The notes: generated by a model not told the origin, from the letters alone. A stretch of DNA of 64,000 nucleotides from CAWHQZ01 sp963831645 (GCA_963831645.1 CAWHQZ010000017.1:124001-188000); one strand, 5' to 3'; shown: positions 48,280 through 57,539, numbered from the stretch's first letter. A program made the numbers and translations.

Positions 48280-48610
48280 CTATCGGATGAAACTTGCAGC
48301 CATCGTACGCTCGGACATGCGACCTATATGAAAGGTTTGAGGTGCTTCTGCCCAAGGATAGGAGCGGTATCGCCTTGGTGCTGGGCTACAGGCCGCGGTC
48401 ACCGGCGTGATCTGGACCTCGCAGCCGAGCGTTTGCAGACGGGCGATGAGGCGCTTGGTTTGGGCCGGCTTGGAGGTTCGGTCGAAGTGATCGGCTCTGA
48501 GATCCTGATAGAGGGTGCCGTCTTTGAGCATGTGATAGGCCGCGGTGAGTATGGAGGCGGCGACCGCGGCGATGGCCTTCTTGGCGCCGCGGCGAGCGCG
48601 CAGGCGATGG
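48280..48610 (-). mobile_element. IS110-family transposase C-terminal remnant
   Basis: The frame reads RLRARRGAKKAIAAVAASILTA then AYHMLKDGTLYQDLRADHFDR, the conserved C-terminal end of IS110/IS116/IS902 transposases. The N-terminal catalytic half is missing, so the element is inactive. It lies between the isochorismatase-family gene and the regulators. Confidence 0.65.
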
Positions 48611-48690
48611 AACGGGGCCTGGAGGTGTCAATCGGCATTGAACCGGGACCCCGTATAGGCGTGCAAAAGGGACCCTTTGTCTGAGATGAA
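48611..48690. mobile_element. Possible IS21-like end sequence
   Basis: Contains GTCAATCGGCATTGAACCGG and a nearby GTGCAAAAGGGACC. The paired ATTGAA(C)CGGGACC and CAAAAGGGACC blocks resemble the repeated end sequences of rhizobial IS21-type elements, recalled rather than aligned. No istA/istB is present. Confidence 0.35.
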
Positions 48691-48726
48691 GGGCGCGCCC
48701 GGAGGCGATGCGCGGAGCCGTTTGGG

Positions 48727-48872
48727 CGCGCAGCGCATCGCCGACACCTGCGACATGCTCACCTCGACCAGGTCTCGGCAGAGCGTCTTCTCACGCCCCT
48801 CGTCAATCATTGGTGGAACGTCCCCCTCTACGTCACCTCGCGCGGCCTCTCGACCTCGCCGATTCCTGGCCG
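48727..48872 (+). pseudogene. DUF5996-like gene fragment
   Basis: The + strand reads LLTPLVNHWWNVPLYVTSRG then LSTSPIPG, matching the conserved middle of DUF5996 proteins. A DTCDML segment upstream is in another frame. Both ends of the family are missing. Decayed remnant. Confidence 0.5.
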
Positions 48873-48915
48873 GCGTCTTCACCACGATTGGCGGCACAGC
48901 GCAGATGAGCACGAC
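48869..48915 (-). pseudogene. Fragment of alpha/beta-hydrolase gene
   Basis: The minus strand carries CAVPPIVVKTPA, the same stretch as GAVPPIMVKTPA in the hydrolase at 54.9 kb. The two DNA segments differ at only about four of 40 positions. No flanking match is visible. It is therefore a short duplicate or remnant of a related gene. Confidence 0.5.
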
Positions 48916-48978
48916 CCAATGGGACCTCCAACGCGCGGGTCCGAGAACCTTACCGGGGCAAACGGCTGCCCGGATCGT

Positions 48979-49683
48979 TCAACCAACGTCTTGATCACGC
49001 CGGCCCCGTATCGCCGCGGGAAGTGTTTCCCATACTCGGATCAGCTCGCCGATGGAGGCGACCCCCACCTTGTGCATGGCATTGCTCCGGTGGAGTTTGA
49101 CAGTGACTTCGCTGATGCCGAGGTCGAATGCGATCTGTTTGTTGAGCCGACCATGCGCCACTTCGCACAGGACCTGACGTTCGCGCTGCGTCAGCGTTTC
49201 GAGACGTTCGACATTACGCTTGACGACCACGGCTTCTGCCCGCCGTGAGACATCTGTCGCAATGGCCGCATTCACAGCGTCAAGCAGCGTTTGGTCGCGC
49301 ACTGGTTTGGTAAGAAAGTCCACAGCGCCGGCTTTTATTGCCTGAACAGTCATTGGAATGTCGCCATGTCCGGTGAGAAAGATGATTGGTTTGGGTTTGC
49401 CGCTTTTCGCCAGATAGTGCTGCAGATCGAGGCCGCTCTCTCCTGGCATGCGCACGTCGAGGATTAGGCAGCCGGGACTATCCAATACGTTGGTGTCAAG
49501 CAATTCGCGGGTCGAAGCAAAGCCGATCGACTGGAGACCGGCCGAAAGGATCAACTCTGAGAGCGCCTCCCGAACAGACGCGTCGTCGTCGACAATGATG
49601 ATGAGTGGCTGGTCCGCTTCATTCTTCCGACATGGTGTTAACGGTGGTTCCGATCTCCGCAGGAGCATTTCATCAACTCTCAT
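48979..49683 (-). CDS. FixJ-family response regulator
   Basis: 234 residues. Receiver domain (VDDDASVREAL, phospho-Asp in LILDVRMPGESG, TGHGDIPMTVQAIKAGAVDFLTKP) and a LuxR-type helix-turn-helix (LTQRERQVLCEVAHGRLNKQIAFDLGISEVTVKLHRSN). Start ATG 49683 has a strong AGGAGGTGACC site within the end of the preceding gene. Last of three regulator genes behind one kinase. Confidence 0.92.
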   Translation of the reverse strand: MRVDEMLLRRSEPPLTPCRKNEADQPLIIIVDDDASVREALSELILSAGLQSIGFASTRELLDTNVLDSPGCLILDVRMPGESGLDLQHYLAKSGKPKPIIFLTGHGDIPMTVQAIKAGAVDFLTKPVRDQTLLDAVNAAIATDVSRRAEAVVVKRNVERLETLTQRERQVLCEVAHGRLNKQIAFDLGISEVTVKLHRSNAMHKVGVASIGELIRVWETLPAAIRGRRDQDVG

Positions 49684-50062
49684 GGTCACCTCCTCTTCCT
49701 CGATTGCGTAAGGCATCGCCGAGCGCAGCAAGCAGGACCTTTGCATCGAAGGGCTTGCGGAAGAAACCGCTGATCCCCTGCGCACGATCCTGATCGGCAA
49801 TCTCGTGGCGGCCGGTGATCAGAAATACCGGCAAATCCGGTCGCGCCTTATTCACCAGGTCACGAAGCTCAAAGCCGTTCGTACCAGGCATCCCGATGTC
49901 GGTGATAAGCAGGTCGACGCCCGACAGGCCGCTGGCGAGCAGCGATCCTGCCGACGAGAAGCTGCGAGCGACATAGCCCGCGGACTCCAGTAGGTCCTCC
50001 AGAGACTCAAGCAGCCGTGGATCGTCATCAACAATTGCCACGATAGGTCTTGCGCTGCTCAC
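49673..50062 (-). CDS. Single-domain response regulator
   Basis: 129 residues, a receiver only: VDDDPRLLESLEDLLESAGY, phospho-Asp in LLITDIGMPG, Lys in FFRKPFD. No output domain. GTG start overlaps the upstream regulator (GTGA); its end overlaps the downstream one by 11 bases. May act as a phosphate sink or a relay between kinase and FixJ-type outputs (inference). Confidence 0.88.
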   Translation of the reverse strand: MSSARPIVAIVDDDPRLLESLEDLLESAGYVARSFSSAGSLLASGLSGVDLLITDIGMPGTNGFELRDLVNKARPDLPVFLITGRHEIADQDRAQGISGFFRKPFDAKVLLAALGDALRNRGRGGDHES

Positions 50063-50706
50063 GTTCGGTTTCCCCTCGCTCGGCGCGAGTGCATGATCGG
50101 TATACCCAATCGTTCTGCCATGCGGACAAGATCGGCCAACGACGCTGCCGCCATTTTCTGCATCACGTTCCTTCTATGGATTTCCAGCGTGACTTCACTA
50201 ATTCCCAGTTCAGCGGCGGACTGCTTATTGAGCAGACCACTGACCACCAGCGGAAGTACCTCACGTTCGCGTGGCGTGAGCTCGAGATAGCGTCGCCTCA
50301 GCACATCGAGTTCAGCGCGCTCCGATCTTTTTTCCCGATCCTTGGCGAACGCCGCATTGATTGCGGCCATGAGGTTCGCATCACTGAAAGGCTTGGTCAG
50401 GAAGTCCACGGCGCCGTGCTTGATCGCGCGCACGGATGACGGGATGTCGCCATGCCCGGTTATGAAAACGATCGCCGGATGATCCCCCTCCGCGATCTGC
50501 CTCTGCAGATCGAGGCCGTTCATGTCCGGCAGCTCGACATCAAGGATGAGGCAGGCAGGGAGATCCGGCTTGTCCGCCCTAACATAGTCGCCGGCCGATC
50601 CGAATGCGATGGCACGCATGCCGTGTGAGGCTAACAGCTCGCTCAGCGCTTCCCGGATGCGCGCATCATCATCCACTATGAAGACAATATGATCCTCCGT
50701 CGTCAT
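50059..50706 (-). CDS. FixJ-family response regulator
   Basis: 215 residues. Receiver (FIVDDDARIREALSELLASHG, LILDVELPDMNG, KHGAVDFLTKPF) and LuxR-type helix-turn-helix (LTPREREVLPLVVSGLLNKQSAAELGISEVTLEIHRRN). Overlaps the kinase gene (ATGA) and the single-domain regulator. Direct partner of the kinase by position. Confidence 0.92.
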   Translation of the reverse strand: MTTEDHIVFIVDDDARIREALSELLASHGMRAIAFGSAGDYVRADKPDLPACLILDVELPDMNGLDLQRQIAEGDHPAIVFITGHGDIPSSVRAIKHGAVDFLTKPFSDANLMAAINAAFAKDREKRSERAELDVLRRRYLELTPREREVLPLVVSGLLNKQSAAELGISEVTLEIHRRNVMQKMAAASLADLVRMAERLGIPIMHSRRARGNRT

Positions 50707-53120
50707 GTCCCTGCTTTCGCTTCAACCGGCAGGGTAAAGATGAACGTCGTTCCGCGCGGTTCAACCTTCTCGGCCCACAACCGCCCGCCGTGAGACTCGA
50801 CGATCGAACGGCAGATCGCGAGCCCCATGCCCATGCCGTGTTCCTTCGTGGTGAAGAACGGCTCAAAGACGCGCTCGGGATCCTTGAAGCCGGTTCCGGC
50901 GTCGCGAACCTCGACGCGGATCGCGTCGAGGCCGTCACGGTATGAGCGTATCTGGAGCGCACGCGCGCCGTCCACCAGGGTGTCCATCGCCTCGATGCCG
51001 TTTCGGATCAGATTCACGAACACCTGCTGCGCCTGGACGCGATCGAGCGCGACCGCCGGCAGGTCCGGCTCGAGACTCGCCTCGACGCGGATGGCCTTCG
51101 CCGCGATCTCGTCAGCCATCAGCCGGCAGACTTCGCCGATCACGCGGTTGACGTCTTCCGGCGCTCTGGTGTGCGGCGCCTGACGGAAGAGGGCGCGGAT
51201 GCGGCCGACGACGTCCGCCGCCGAGTTGGCGTCGCGGGTGATGCGCTCGGCCGTGCTCTTCGCGCGCCCGACATTCGGGGGCTCGGCTGAAAGCCAACGG
51301 TGGCATGCGTGGGAATTGGCGACGATCGCGGCCAGCGGCTGGTTCACTTCGTGCGCGATCGAGGCAGAGAGCTCGGCCAAGCTTGCGGCCTGGATCGCCC
51401 GCGCAAGCCTGTCGGAGGTGCGCCGCAGCGCGTCTTCGGCGTGTACCTGGTCGTCTATGTCATGCGCGAGGCCGTACCACTGGACGATGCGTCCGCCCTG
51501 ATCCCGCATTGGCTCCGCGCGGCCCGACATCCAGCGATAGACGCCGTCGGCCCGACGCAGGCGATAGGTCATGGAAAAGGGCTCGCCTGTGACAAATGAG
51601 CGGTTGAGCCGTGCCGTCACGCCTGCTGCATCATCGGGATGTATGATGGCTAGTAGGGTTGCCGCCAGTCGGCTCATGCCCGGCTTGTCGTAATCTGCTA
51701 CGTCCAGACCAAGGAAATCTATCGTGCGCTTGTTGAAAAAGATCGGTTCGCCGTCCGGGTTCAGCCTCCAGAGGAGGCTTGGTACCATGTCGACGAGCTG
51801 CGACAGCTCCCGCTCTCGATTGCGCAACTCCTCGTGAGCGATCACCTCATCGTCGATGTCGATAGAAATTACGTACCATTGGACAATCGCTCCGTCCGTA
51901 TCTCGCAGCGGTTCAGCACGGCCATCGACCCAGCGGTACGCGCCGTCCGCACGACGCATGCGATATTTCATGGAGTAAGGCTCGCCGGTGACGAGGGAGT
52001 GGCGGACCGTCTCGAGCAGGCGGGCTGCATCTTCGGTATGGACGTGGGTCCGGATGGAGGCCGCCAGCCGGCTCATGCCCGGCTTATCCAATTGCGCTAC
52101 GTCGTTCAGACCGAAGAAGTCGAGCAAGCGCTTGTTGAAGAAGGTCGGCTCGCCTTCGGGCGTCAAACGCCTGATATGGACCGGGATCATATTCACGAGT
52201 TGCGAGAGCTCACGCTCGCTTTGACGCGTTGTGAGCAGCGCCTGCTGGTACTGACGGGATATGGCGGCCACGATGAGTGCCGAGAATGCCGAGATGGCAA
52301 GAAAAAGCTGCAGCATGATCTGCTTGTGCTTCTGGGACTCAGGATCGCCGGCAAATTGGCTGGCGCCGGAGATTGTGAATGCCGCCGTGACGAGAGCGAG
52401 GAGGGTCAAAGAGACGGCGGCGCCTTTGAACTCAAAGCGCACCGCGGCCCAAAGAAGAGGCGGCATGATGATGTAGGCGAAAGGCAGGTAACCGCTCAGG
52501 GAAAGGGCGGCGACAGCAAGAAAGATCAGCCCCAGGGCGCAAGCTTCCATCCATCGCGCGGCCGAGAGCTGGGCTTGGCCGCGCCAGTTCTGGAACACGA
52601 CCAGTGCCAGTGGCGCGACGATCAAGACGCCGGTGGCGTCTCCGATCCACAAGAGAGGCCAAGCCGTCGTGAAGGATTGTATGCCAAACCACGCAAGTGT
52701 CGCACTTCCCACCGTCGCGCTTACGAGTGGCGCAATTCCAGCGCCCAGTACGACCAGTGCGAGAACTTCCCGCAAGGTTTCCAGCCGAACCGGCCGCTTG
52801 CAGATCCGGGTCACGAGCCAAGCGCCGACCGCCGCTTCAAGAGCGTTGCCGGTATAGATCAGGAAGGCGACAGGCAGCGGATTGTGGAACCACAAGACGT
52901 TACCAAACAGTTCAGCCAGAAAACCCGCCAGTACCCACCACGGCCAGCTGTGTCTGGGAGCTAGGACAAGGGTAGCAATGAAAAGCCCGCTTGCGGGCCA
53001 AATGGAAATACCTGTTCCAGGCACGATTGCGAGCGACTGAGCGAATCCGCAGGCCAACACATAGGCGGCAATAAAGAGCCCCAGGTGCAGGAATTGGGGG
53101 CGATGTGACCAGACGAACAT
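50703..53120 (-). CDS. Sensor histidine kinase: MASE1, two PAS, HisKA, HATPase
   Basis: 805 residues. An N-terminal eight-helix MASE1-like membrane domain (GISIWPASGLFIATLVL, WIGDATGVLIVAPL). Two PAS/PAC repeats of similar sequence follow (SQLVNMIPVHIRRL and SQLVDMVPSLLWRL). HisKA is SIAHEVNQPLAAIVANSHAC, a FixL/DctB-like type, and HATPase has NLIRNGIEAMD and GMGMGLAICRSIVESHGG. Start ATG 53120, with GTG one codon before. Head of a four-gene operon with three response regulators, divergent from the SDR gene. Confidence 0.92.
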   Translation of the reverse strand: MFVWSHRPQFLHLGLFIAAYVLACGFAQSLAIVPGTGISIWPASGLFIATLVLAPRHSWPWWVLAGFLAELFGNVLWFHNPLPVAFLIYTGNALEAAVGAWLVTRICKRPVRLETLREVLALVVLGAGIAPLVSATVGSATLAWFGIQSFTTAWPLLWIGDATGVLIVAPLALVVFQNWRGQAQLSAARWMEACALGLIFLAVAALSLSGYLPFAYIIMPPLLWAAVRFEFKGAAVSLTLLALVTAAFTISGASQFAGDPESQKHKQIMLQLFLAISAFSALIVAAISRQYQQALLTTRQSERELSQLVNMIPVHIRRLTPEGEPTFFNKRLLDFFGLNDVAQLDKPGMSRLAASIRTHVHTEDAARLLETVRHSLVTGEPYSMKYRMRRADGAYRWVDGRAEPLRDTDGAIVQWYVISIDIDDEVIAHEELRNRERELSQLVDMVPSLLWRLNPDGEPIFFNKRTIDFLGLDVADYDKPGMSRLAATLLAIIHPDDAAGVTARLNRSFVTGEPFSMTYRLRRADGVYRWMSGRAEPMRDQGGRIVQWYGLAHDIDDQVHAEDALRRTSDRLARAIQAASLAELSASIAHEVNQPLAAIVANSHACHRWLSAEPPNVGRAKSTAERITRDANSAADVVGRIRALFRQAPHTRAPEDVNRVIGEVCRLMADEIAAKAIRVEASLEPDLPAVALDRVQAQQVFVNLIRNGIEAMDTLVDGARALQIRSYRDGLDAIRVEVRDAGTGFKDPERVFEPFFTTKEHGMGMGLAICRSIVESHGGRLWAEKVEPRGTTFIFTLPVEAKAGT

Positions 53121-53123
53121 CAC

Positions 53124-53531
53124 CGGGTGCTCCTACCGAGCAAAGAAAGTCTGGGGTCGACACTTCGTCTAGCACTTCTCCTCGATATGTGGGCCGGCAA
53201 ACTCACGCCCACACTCTAATCCCCTTATGGCCAAGCCACACCTCATGGAAATCCATGCATCGCACGGAGAGATCCTGGGCTGGGCTGGTGTGGGCAAACG
53301 TCAAAGCCCGTCAAAAACTGCTGGGCGCAGCAAGGCCAGAGGATTGGCATCGCGCGGACACTGCACGCCAGCTCCATCCGCGACGGCTCCCATGCTCTCG
53401 GCGTGCTCGACCGAGACCTTGGCATCGTATGACAGATACTTCCGTTGAATAGCATTGCGTTACGAACGCGCGCTATTTCTTGCTCGCGAGCTTGCACGGT
53501 CTCACGGAGAAACATCGCTAGGAGATTCGAT
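53124..53531. promoter_or_regulatory. Divergent intergenic region, kinase operon / SDR gene
   Basis: About 400 bases with no convincing gene; several short frames lack family features. Must contain the promoters of the two divergent operons. GAGATTCG-type ribosome site precedes the SDR gene. No clear operator was found. Confidence 0.4.
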
Positions 53532-54297
53532 ATGAAAATCATGGTCATTGGCGGTACCGGACTTATTGGCTCGAAGACGGTCGAGAGGCTAAGCAAGAAA
53601 GGTCACGAGGTGCTCGCGGCGTCACCAAACAGCGGCGTCAACACCATTACGCGCGAAGGGTTGGCTAAGGCTCTCTCGGGAGCGGAGGTCGTCATCGACC
53701 TCGCGAACTCGCCCCGTCATGGACTTCTTCGAGACGTCGGGCCGTAACCTACTCTCAGCAGAAGCGCTGGCCGGTGTGAAACACCACATCGCGCTATCGG
53801 TCGTCGGAGCTGACCGCCTACCTGGCAGCGGTTATTTGCGCGCCAAGATGGCGCAGGAGAGGCTGATCAGGGAGTCAGGCATACCTTATACGATTGTTCA
53901 CTCAACGCAGTTCCTTGATTTCCTGGGCAACATTGCTCAGTCGGCAACGGTTGGGGACACCGTCCGCCTTCCATCTGCATATTTTCAGCCAATCGCGTCG
54001 GATGACGTGGCCGATATCATGACTGACGTAGCCCTCTCCGCGCCGATAAACGGCATTATCGAGATCGCCGGGCCCGAGCCGGTTCGCATGAGCGAATTCG
54101 TCGGGCGCTTCCTGAAAGCGAGTAGTGATCCTCGCAAGGTGATTGCGGATCCCCACGCGCGTTATTTCGGCACGGAATTGGATGATCGGTCACTCATTCC
54201 CGGTGACCACGCGCGCATCGGCAAAATGCACTTCGAAGACTGGCTCGGCCACGACACTGATCCCCCCGTAGCCAACGTCAGTGGGTCTCAAGCTTAG
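53532..54297 (+). CDS. NmrA-like NAD(P)-binding protein (atypical SDR); frameshifted
   Basis: About 254 residues when joined. MKIMVIGGTGLIGSKTVERL is the dinucleotide-binding start. The frame breaks at CCCC 53712-53715; with CCC it reads IDLANSPVMDFFETSGRNLLSAEA, and HHIALSVVGADRL continues. The catalytic YxxxK is replaced by YLRAKMAQE, as in NmrA-like members. Possible sensor of redox state or oxidoreductase. Probably expressed with the hydrolase 17 bases downstream. Confidence 0.82.
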
Positions 54298-54314
54298 ACC
54301 AAAGGAGCGAAACC

Positions 54315-55409
54315 ATGAAAGACGACTTTACCTCGAGCATCTCGACTTCTTTAAGCAGGTCGCAATGGCCACAAACCGAGTGGGTAAGAGTTTTTGCTTG
54401 CGCGGCTATGAGACCGCCCGTCATTCCCCCCCGCCCCAAAGTATCGCGCCGCCTTGTCTCGTTGAGTGCACTGGCAACAATAGTTTCGGCCGCTTTGCCC
54501 TTGGCTGCGGAAGCGCACGCAGAGCGTGAGCAAAGCCCTCCCACTTCTAACTCAAGCAAAGGAACAACGACCATGAGCACGATTACGACCAAAGATGGCA
54601 CGGAAATCTACTATAAGGATTGGGGGCCTAAGAGTGCCCAACCGATCGTCTTTCACCATGGGTGGCCGCTGAGTAGCGATGATTGGGACACCCAGATGCT
54701 CTATTTCCTCGACAAGGGTTACCGCGTCGTCGCCCATGACCGGCGCGGCCATGGCCGCTCGGCGCAGGTGAGCGACGGTCACAACATGGATCACTATGCC
54801 GCCGACGCAGCCACCGTAGTCGAGCACCTCGATCTGAGAAATGCTGTCCATGTCGGTCACTCCACTGGTGGCGGCGAAGCAGTCCGCTATGTCGCGAAGC
54901 ATGGCCAGCCTCAGGGTCGCGTCGCGAAGCTCGTGATGATCGGCGCTGTGCCGCCGATCATGGTGAAGACGCCTGCCAATCCAGGCGGCCTGCCGATCGA
55001 AGTTCTCGACGGCTTTCGCAGCGCACTCGCCGGCAACCGCGCGCAGTTCTATCGCGATATCGCGAGCGGTCCCTTCTACGGTTTCAACCGGCCGGGCGTG
55101 GAGCCGATTCAGAGTGTCATTCAGAAAGGTGGCGGCAGGCAATGGCAGGCAGCGCCAAGGCGCAGCACGACGGCATCAAGGCCTTCTCGGAGACCGACTT
55201 CACCGAGGATTTGAAGATCATCAACGTGCCGACACTCGTAATGCACGGCGACGATGACCAGGTCGTGCCGATCGCTGACTTCGGCATTGCTCTCCGCAAA
55301 GCTGCTGAAGAGGGCGACTCTCAAGGTCTATGAGAAGTTCCCGCACGGCATGTGCACCACCCATGCCGAGGTAGTGAACCCGGTTCTGCTCGCCTTTATC
55401 GCGGGATAG
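54315..55409 (+). CDS. Alpha/beta-hydrolase (non-haem chloroperoxidase/arylesterase type); two frameshifts
   Basis: Core begins MSTITTKDGTEIYYKDWG at 54573, then HHGWPLSSDDWD, nucleophile Ser in HVGHSTGGGE, Asp in HGDDDQVVP and His in FPHGMCTT. One base is missing near 55124-55128 (before RQAMAGSAKAQ) and one T is extra at 55280-55281 (ADSALLSAKLLKRATLKVY expected). There are two possible starts: 54573 behind AAAGGA gives a cytosolic form; 54315 behind AAAGGAG adds a signal-like stretch (SRRLVSLSALATIVSAALPLAAEAHA). The second would make it exported, like its neighbours. Confidence 0.82.
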
Positions 55410-55508
55410 CCCGGAGGTTCCCGTCACCAAGACGGCAAGGGGATCGCCGATGTCCGGTCGGTTGCCAGATCGGCGATGCCCCTCAGAACCACAACGGAGA
55501 GACCCATC

Positions 55509-55706
55509 ATGATCGGAAGATTCCTTTGCGCCGCGGCGCTGATGACCGCATCTGTGACAATCGTGTTGGCCGATGATGCTTCAGACGGCCAAGCGAAAGT
55601 GACGCTTGTCTGCCACCACCTCCGACGAATGGCTCCGCCGCTCACAAGCAAGAGCCTGATCCTGCATCGGAGGTACGCCCGTGAGCTCACGGCTGGCACG
55701 AGCTGA
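55509..55706 (+). CDS. Short secreted ORF, possibly a truncated gene
   Basis: 65 residues. MIGRFLCAAALMTASVTIVLADD is a clear signal peptide with cleavage near ALA-DD. The remainder (DGQAKVTLVCHHLRRM...) has no recognisable family. It may be the 5' remnant of a cupin-like gene, since the next gene is a secreted cupin of similar layout. Confidence 0.35.
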   Translation: MIGRFLCAAALMTASVTIVLADDASDGQAKVTLVCHHLRRMAPPLTSKSLILHRRYARELTAGTS

Positions 55707-55734
55707 TCCCCGACGACGAACGAAGGAGGCGACT

Positions 55735-56124
55735 ATGACGACCAAACTCGTTACATTGGTCCTGCTATGCCTCATGAGCGGCACGGCGATGGCTCAGGAG
55801 CCTAAGGTCACGTCGCTCATGTCTAAAGATCTTACGGAGAATCCCGGCAGGGAAGTTCTGATGATCACAGTAGAGCATGCGCCAGGCGGGTCGAGCGCGA
55901 TCCACCGACACAATGCACATGCGTTTGTTTACGTATTGGAGGGCTCCGTTGTGATGCAACTGAAGGGTGGGCAACAAGTAACACTGACACCAGGACAGAC
56001 CTTCTATGAAGGTCCGGACGATGTTCATGTCGTTGACCGGAACGCAAGCGGTACCAATCCGGCGAAATTCCTGGTGTTCTTAATCAAGGACAAGGGTGCT
56101 CCGGCGCTCGTGCCAGTACAGTGA
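55735..56124 (+). CDS. Secreted cupin-domain protein
   Basis: 129 residues: signal peptide (LVLLCLMSGTAMAQ) and a single cupin with HRHNAHAFVYVLEG (metal-binding histidines) and GQTFYEGPDDVHVVDRN. Start ATG 55735 behind GAAGGAGGCGAC. Small cupins of this type occur beside hydrolases and SDR genes; the reaction is unknown. Confidence 0.85.
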   Translation: MTTKLVTLVLLCLMSGTAMAQEPKVTSLMSKDLTENPGREVLMITVEHAPGGSSAIHRHNAHAFVYVLEGSVVMQLKGGQQVTLTPGQTFYEGPDDVHVVDRNASGTNPAKFLVFLIKDKGAPALVPVQ

Positions 56125-56292
56125 CTGTTGAATGGACAAAGCGAGGGTGCGACCGCATCTCTGAACGGGAGAGCGGGAAGTGACGTAAATACGTCTCCTG
56201 CGGAGATGTTGCCGAGGTAATACGGCAAAGCTGCTGTTTTGCTGTAAGCCATGCTCAGCGGCTCATCTGCTGATGGAAGAGGCGACTGCGCT

Positions 56293-56466
56293 ATGGCGAG
56301 AACCTACCGTGAAATTGCGATACAAGAAATGGTGCGAACCGTCGAAGAAGCGATGAGTCAGGCGGTTAGCTGGTGGGGAGACCTGCCGCCGCCGATGAAA
56401 GAGTGCTTGCCAATGCGGCAGGCAGAGACCTATCTCAAAGTGCAGGTCTATCTGCTTCTTAGGTAG
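56293..56466 (+). CDS. Small hypothetical protein
   Basis: 57 residues, MARTYREIAIQEMVRTVEEA at the start, then SWWGDLPPPMKECLP. Predicted helical; no family recognised. An upstream ATG at 56251 would add 14 residues. Could be spurious, though composition is protein-like. Confidence 0.35.
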   Translation: MARTYREIAIQEMVRTVEEAMSQAVSWWGDLPPPMKECLPMRQAETYLKVQVYLLLR

Positions 56467-56552
56467 CAGAACCTAGCAGGCTGCACGGTATCCGAGGCTC
56501 GGTACGCGCGCCATCATGGTGTCGCCGACCAGCGGAGCAACAGGAGACAAAC

Positions 56553-57539
56553 ATGAGCTCAGCAGAGAAACAGGAAATAAACAGGAGCTTGGGCAACACC
56601 CCACACCCCTCGGTCAAGCACTGTGCCGACAAGGTGTGCGAGAAGTACATGCACGGTCGACCGGAGTCCGAGTTGGTTCCGTCGCGCTACGCGCTGAAGG
56701 TCGGCGCGATTGACGTAATGGTGGTCAGCGATGGGGTGCTATCGCTGCCAGGCGCGATGTTGGGCCATAACGCCGACGCGGCCGTCCGGGCGGCCTGGCT
56801 GGAGGACAAGTTCCTGCCGCCGGACGTGCTCGAGTGGGCGCTGAACGTGGTCTTGGTGCGCAGCGGCGGCCGGACCATACTCATCGACGCTGGGATAGGG
56901 GGGGAGTTCCCGGACCTCGAGCGGGCCGGGCTGTTGTCCCAGCGACTGGAGGCCGCCGGCATCGTTCCCGCATCCGTGACCGACGTGGTGCTCACCCACA
57001 TGCACATGGACCACTGTGGCGGGCTGCTCGCCGACGGGTTGAAAGAGCGGCTGCGTCCGGGCCTGCGGGTCCACGTGGCGGCCGCCGAGGCTGAGTTCTG
57101 GGAGTCGCCCGATTTCTCCAACGTCTCCATGCCGCCGGGGTTCCCCGACGCGCTTCGGCGGACGGGCAAGCGGTTCTTGAAAGAGTTCCACAGTCTGCTG
57201 CAGACGTTCGAGAACGAGTACGAGGTGGCGCCGGGGGTAGTCGTCCAACGCACCGGCGGCCACACCCCCGGGCACAGCGTAGTCCGCCTGGCGTCCGGCG
57301 GCGACCGGCTGATGTTCGCCGGCGACGCCGTGTTCCAGGTCGGGTTCGAGCACCCCGACTGGTACAACGGCTTCGAACACGATCCCGTGGAGGCGGCCCG
57401 CGTCCGGGTCCGTCTTTTGCGGGAGCTGGCGGCGAACCGCGAGTCGCTGGTGGCCACTCACCTGTCGTTCCCGTCCGTCTGCCATGTGGCGGTCGCCGGC
57501 GACGTCTTTCGTTGGGTACCGGGGCCCTGGGAGTACTGA
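56553..57539 (+). CDS. MBL-fold metallo-hydrolase
   Basis: 328 residues. Zinc motif THMHMDHCGG (HxHxDH), GGHTPGHSV and AGDAVFQVGFEHPDW, with a final THLSFPSVCHV. The layout resembles lactonase-like MBL proteins. Start ATG behind ACAGGAGAC. Very high G/C third positions (strings of GGC/GCC/CGG codons) differ from the flanking genes, hinting at transfer from a higher-GC donor. Last gene of this divergent group. Confidence 0.85.
   Translation: MSSAEKQEINRSLGNTPHPSVKHCADKVCEKYMHGRPESELVPSRYALKVGAIDVMVVSDGVLSLPGAMLGHNADAAVRAAWLEDKFLPPDVLEWALNVVLVRSGGRTILIDAGIGGEFPDLERAGLLSQRLEAAGIVPASVTDVVLTHMHMDHCGGLLADGLKERLRPGLRVHVAAAEAEFWESPDFSNVSMPPGFPDALRRTGKRFLKEFHSLLQTFENEYEVAPGVVVQRTGGHTPGHSVVRLASGGDRLMFAGDAVFQVGFEHPDWYNGFEHDPVEAARVRVRLLRELAANRESLVATHLSFPSVCHVAVAGDVFRWVPGPWEY

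Noticed and set aside
51834..52964. 376-codon open frame antisense to the MASE1 kinase
   Set aside because: Low-complexity charged sequence typical of shadow frames.
53105..53452. Open frames in the kinase/SDR intergenic region
   Set aside because: Arg/Ser-rich, no homology recognised, no ribosome site; treated as non-coding.
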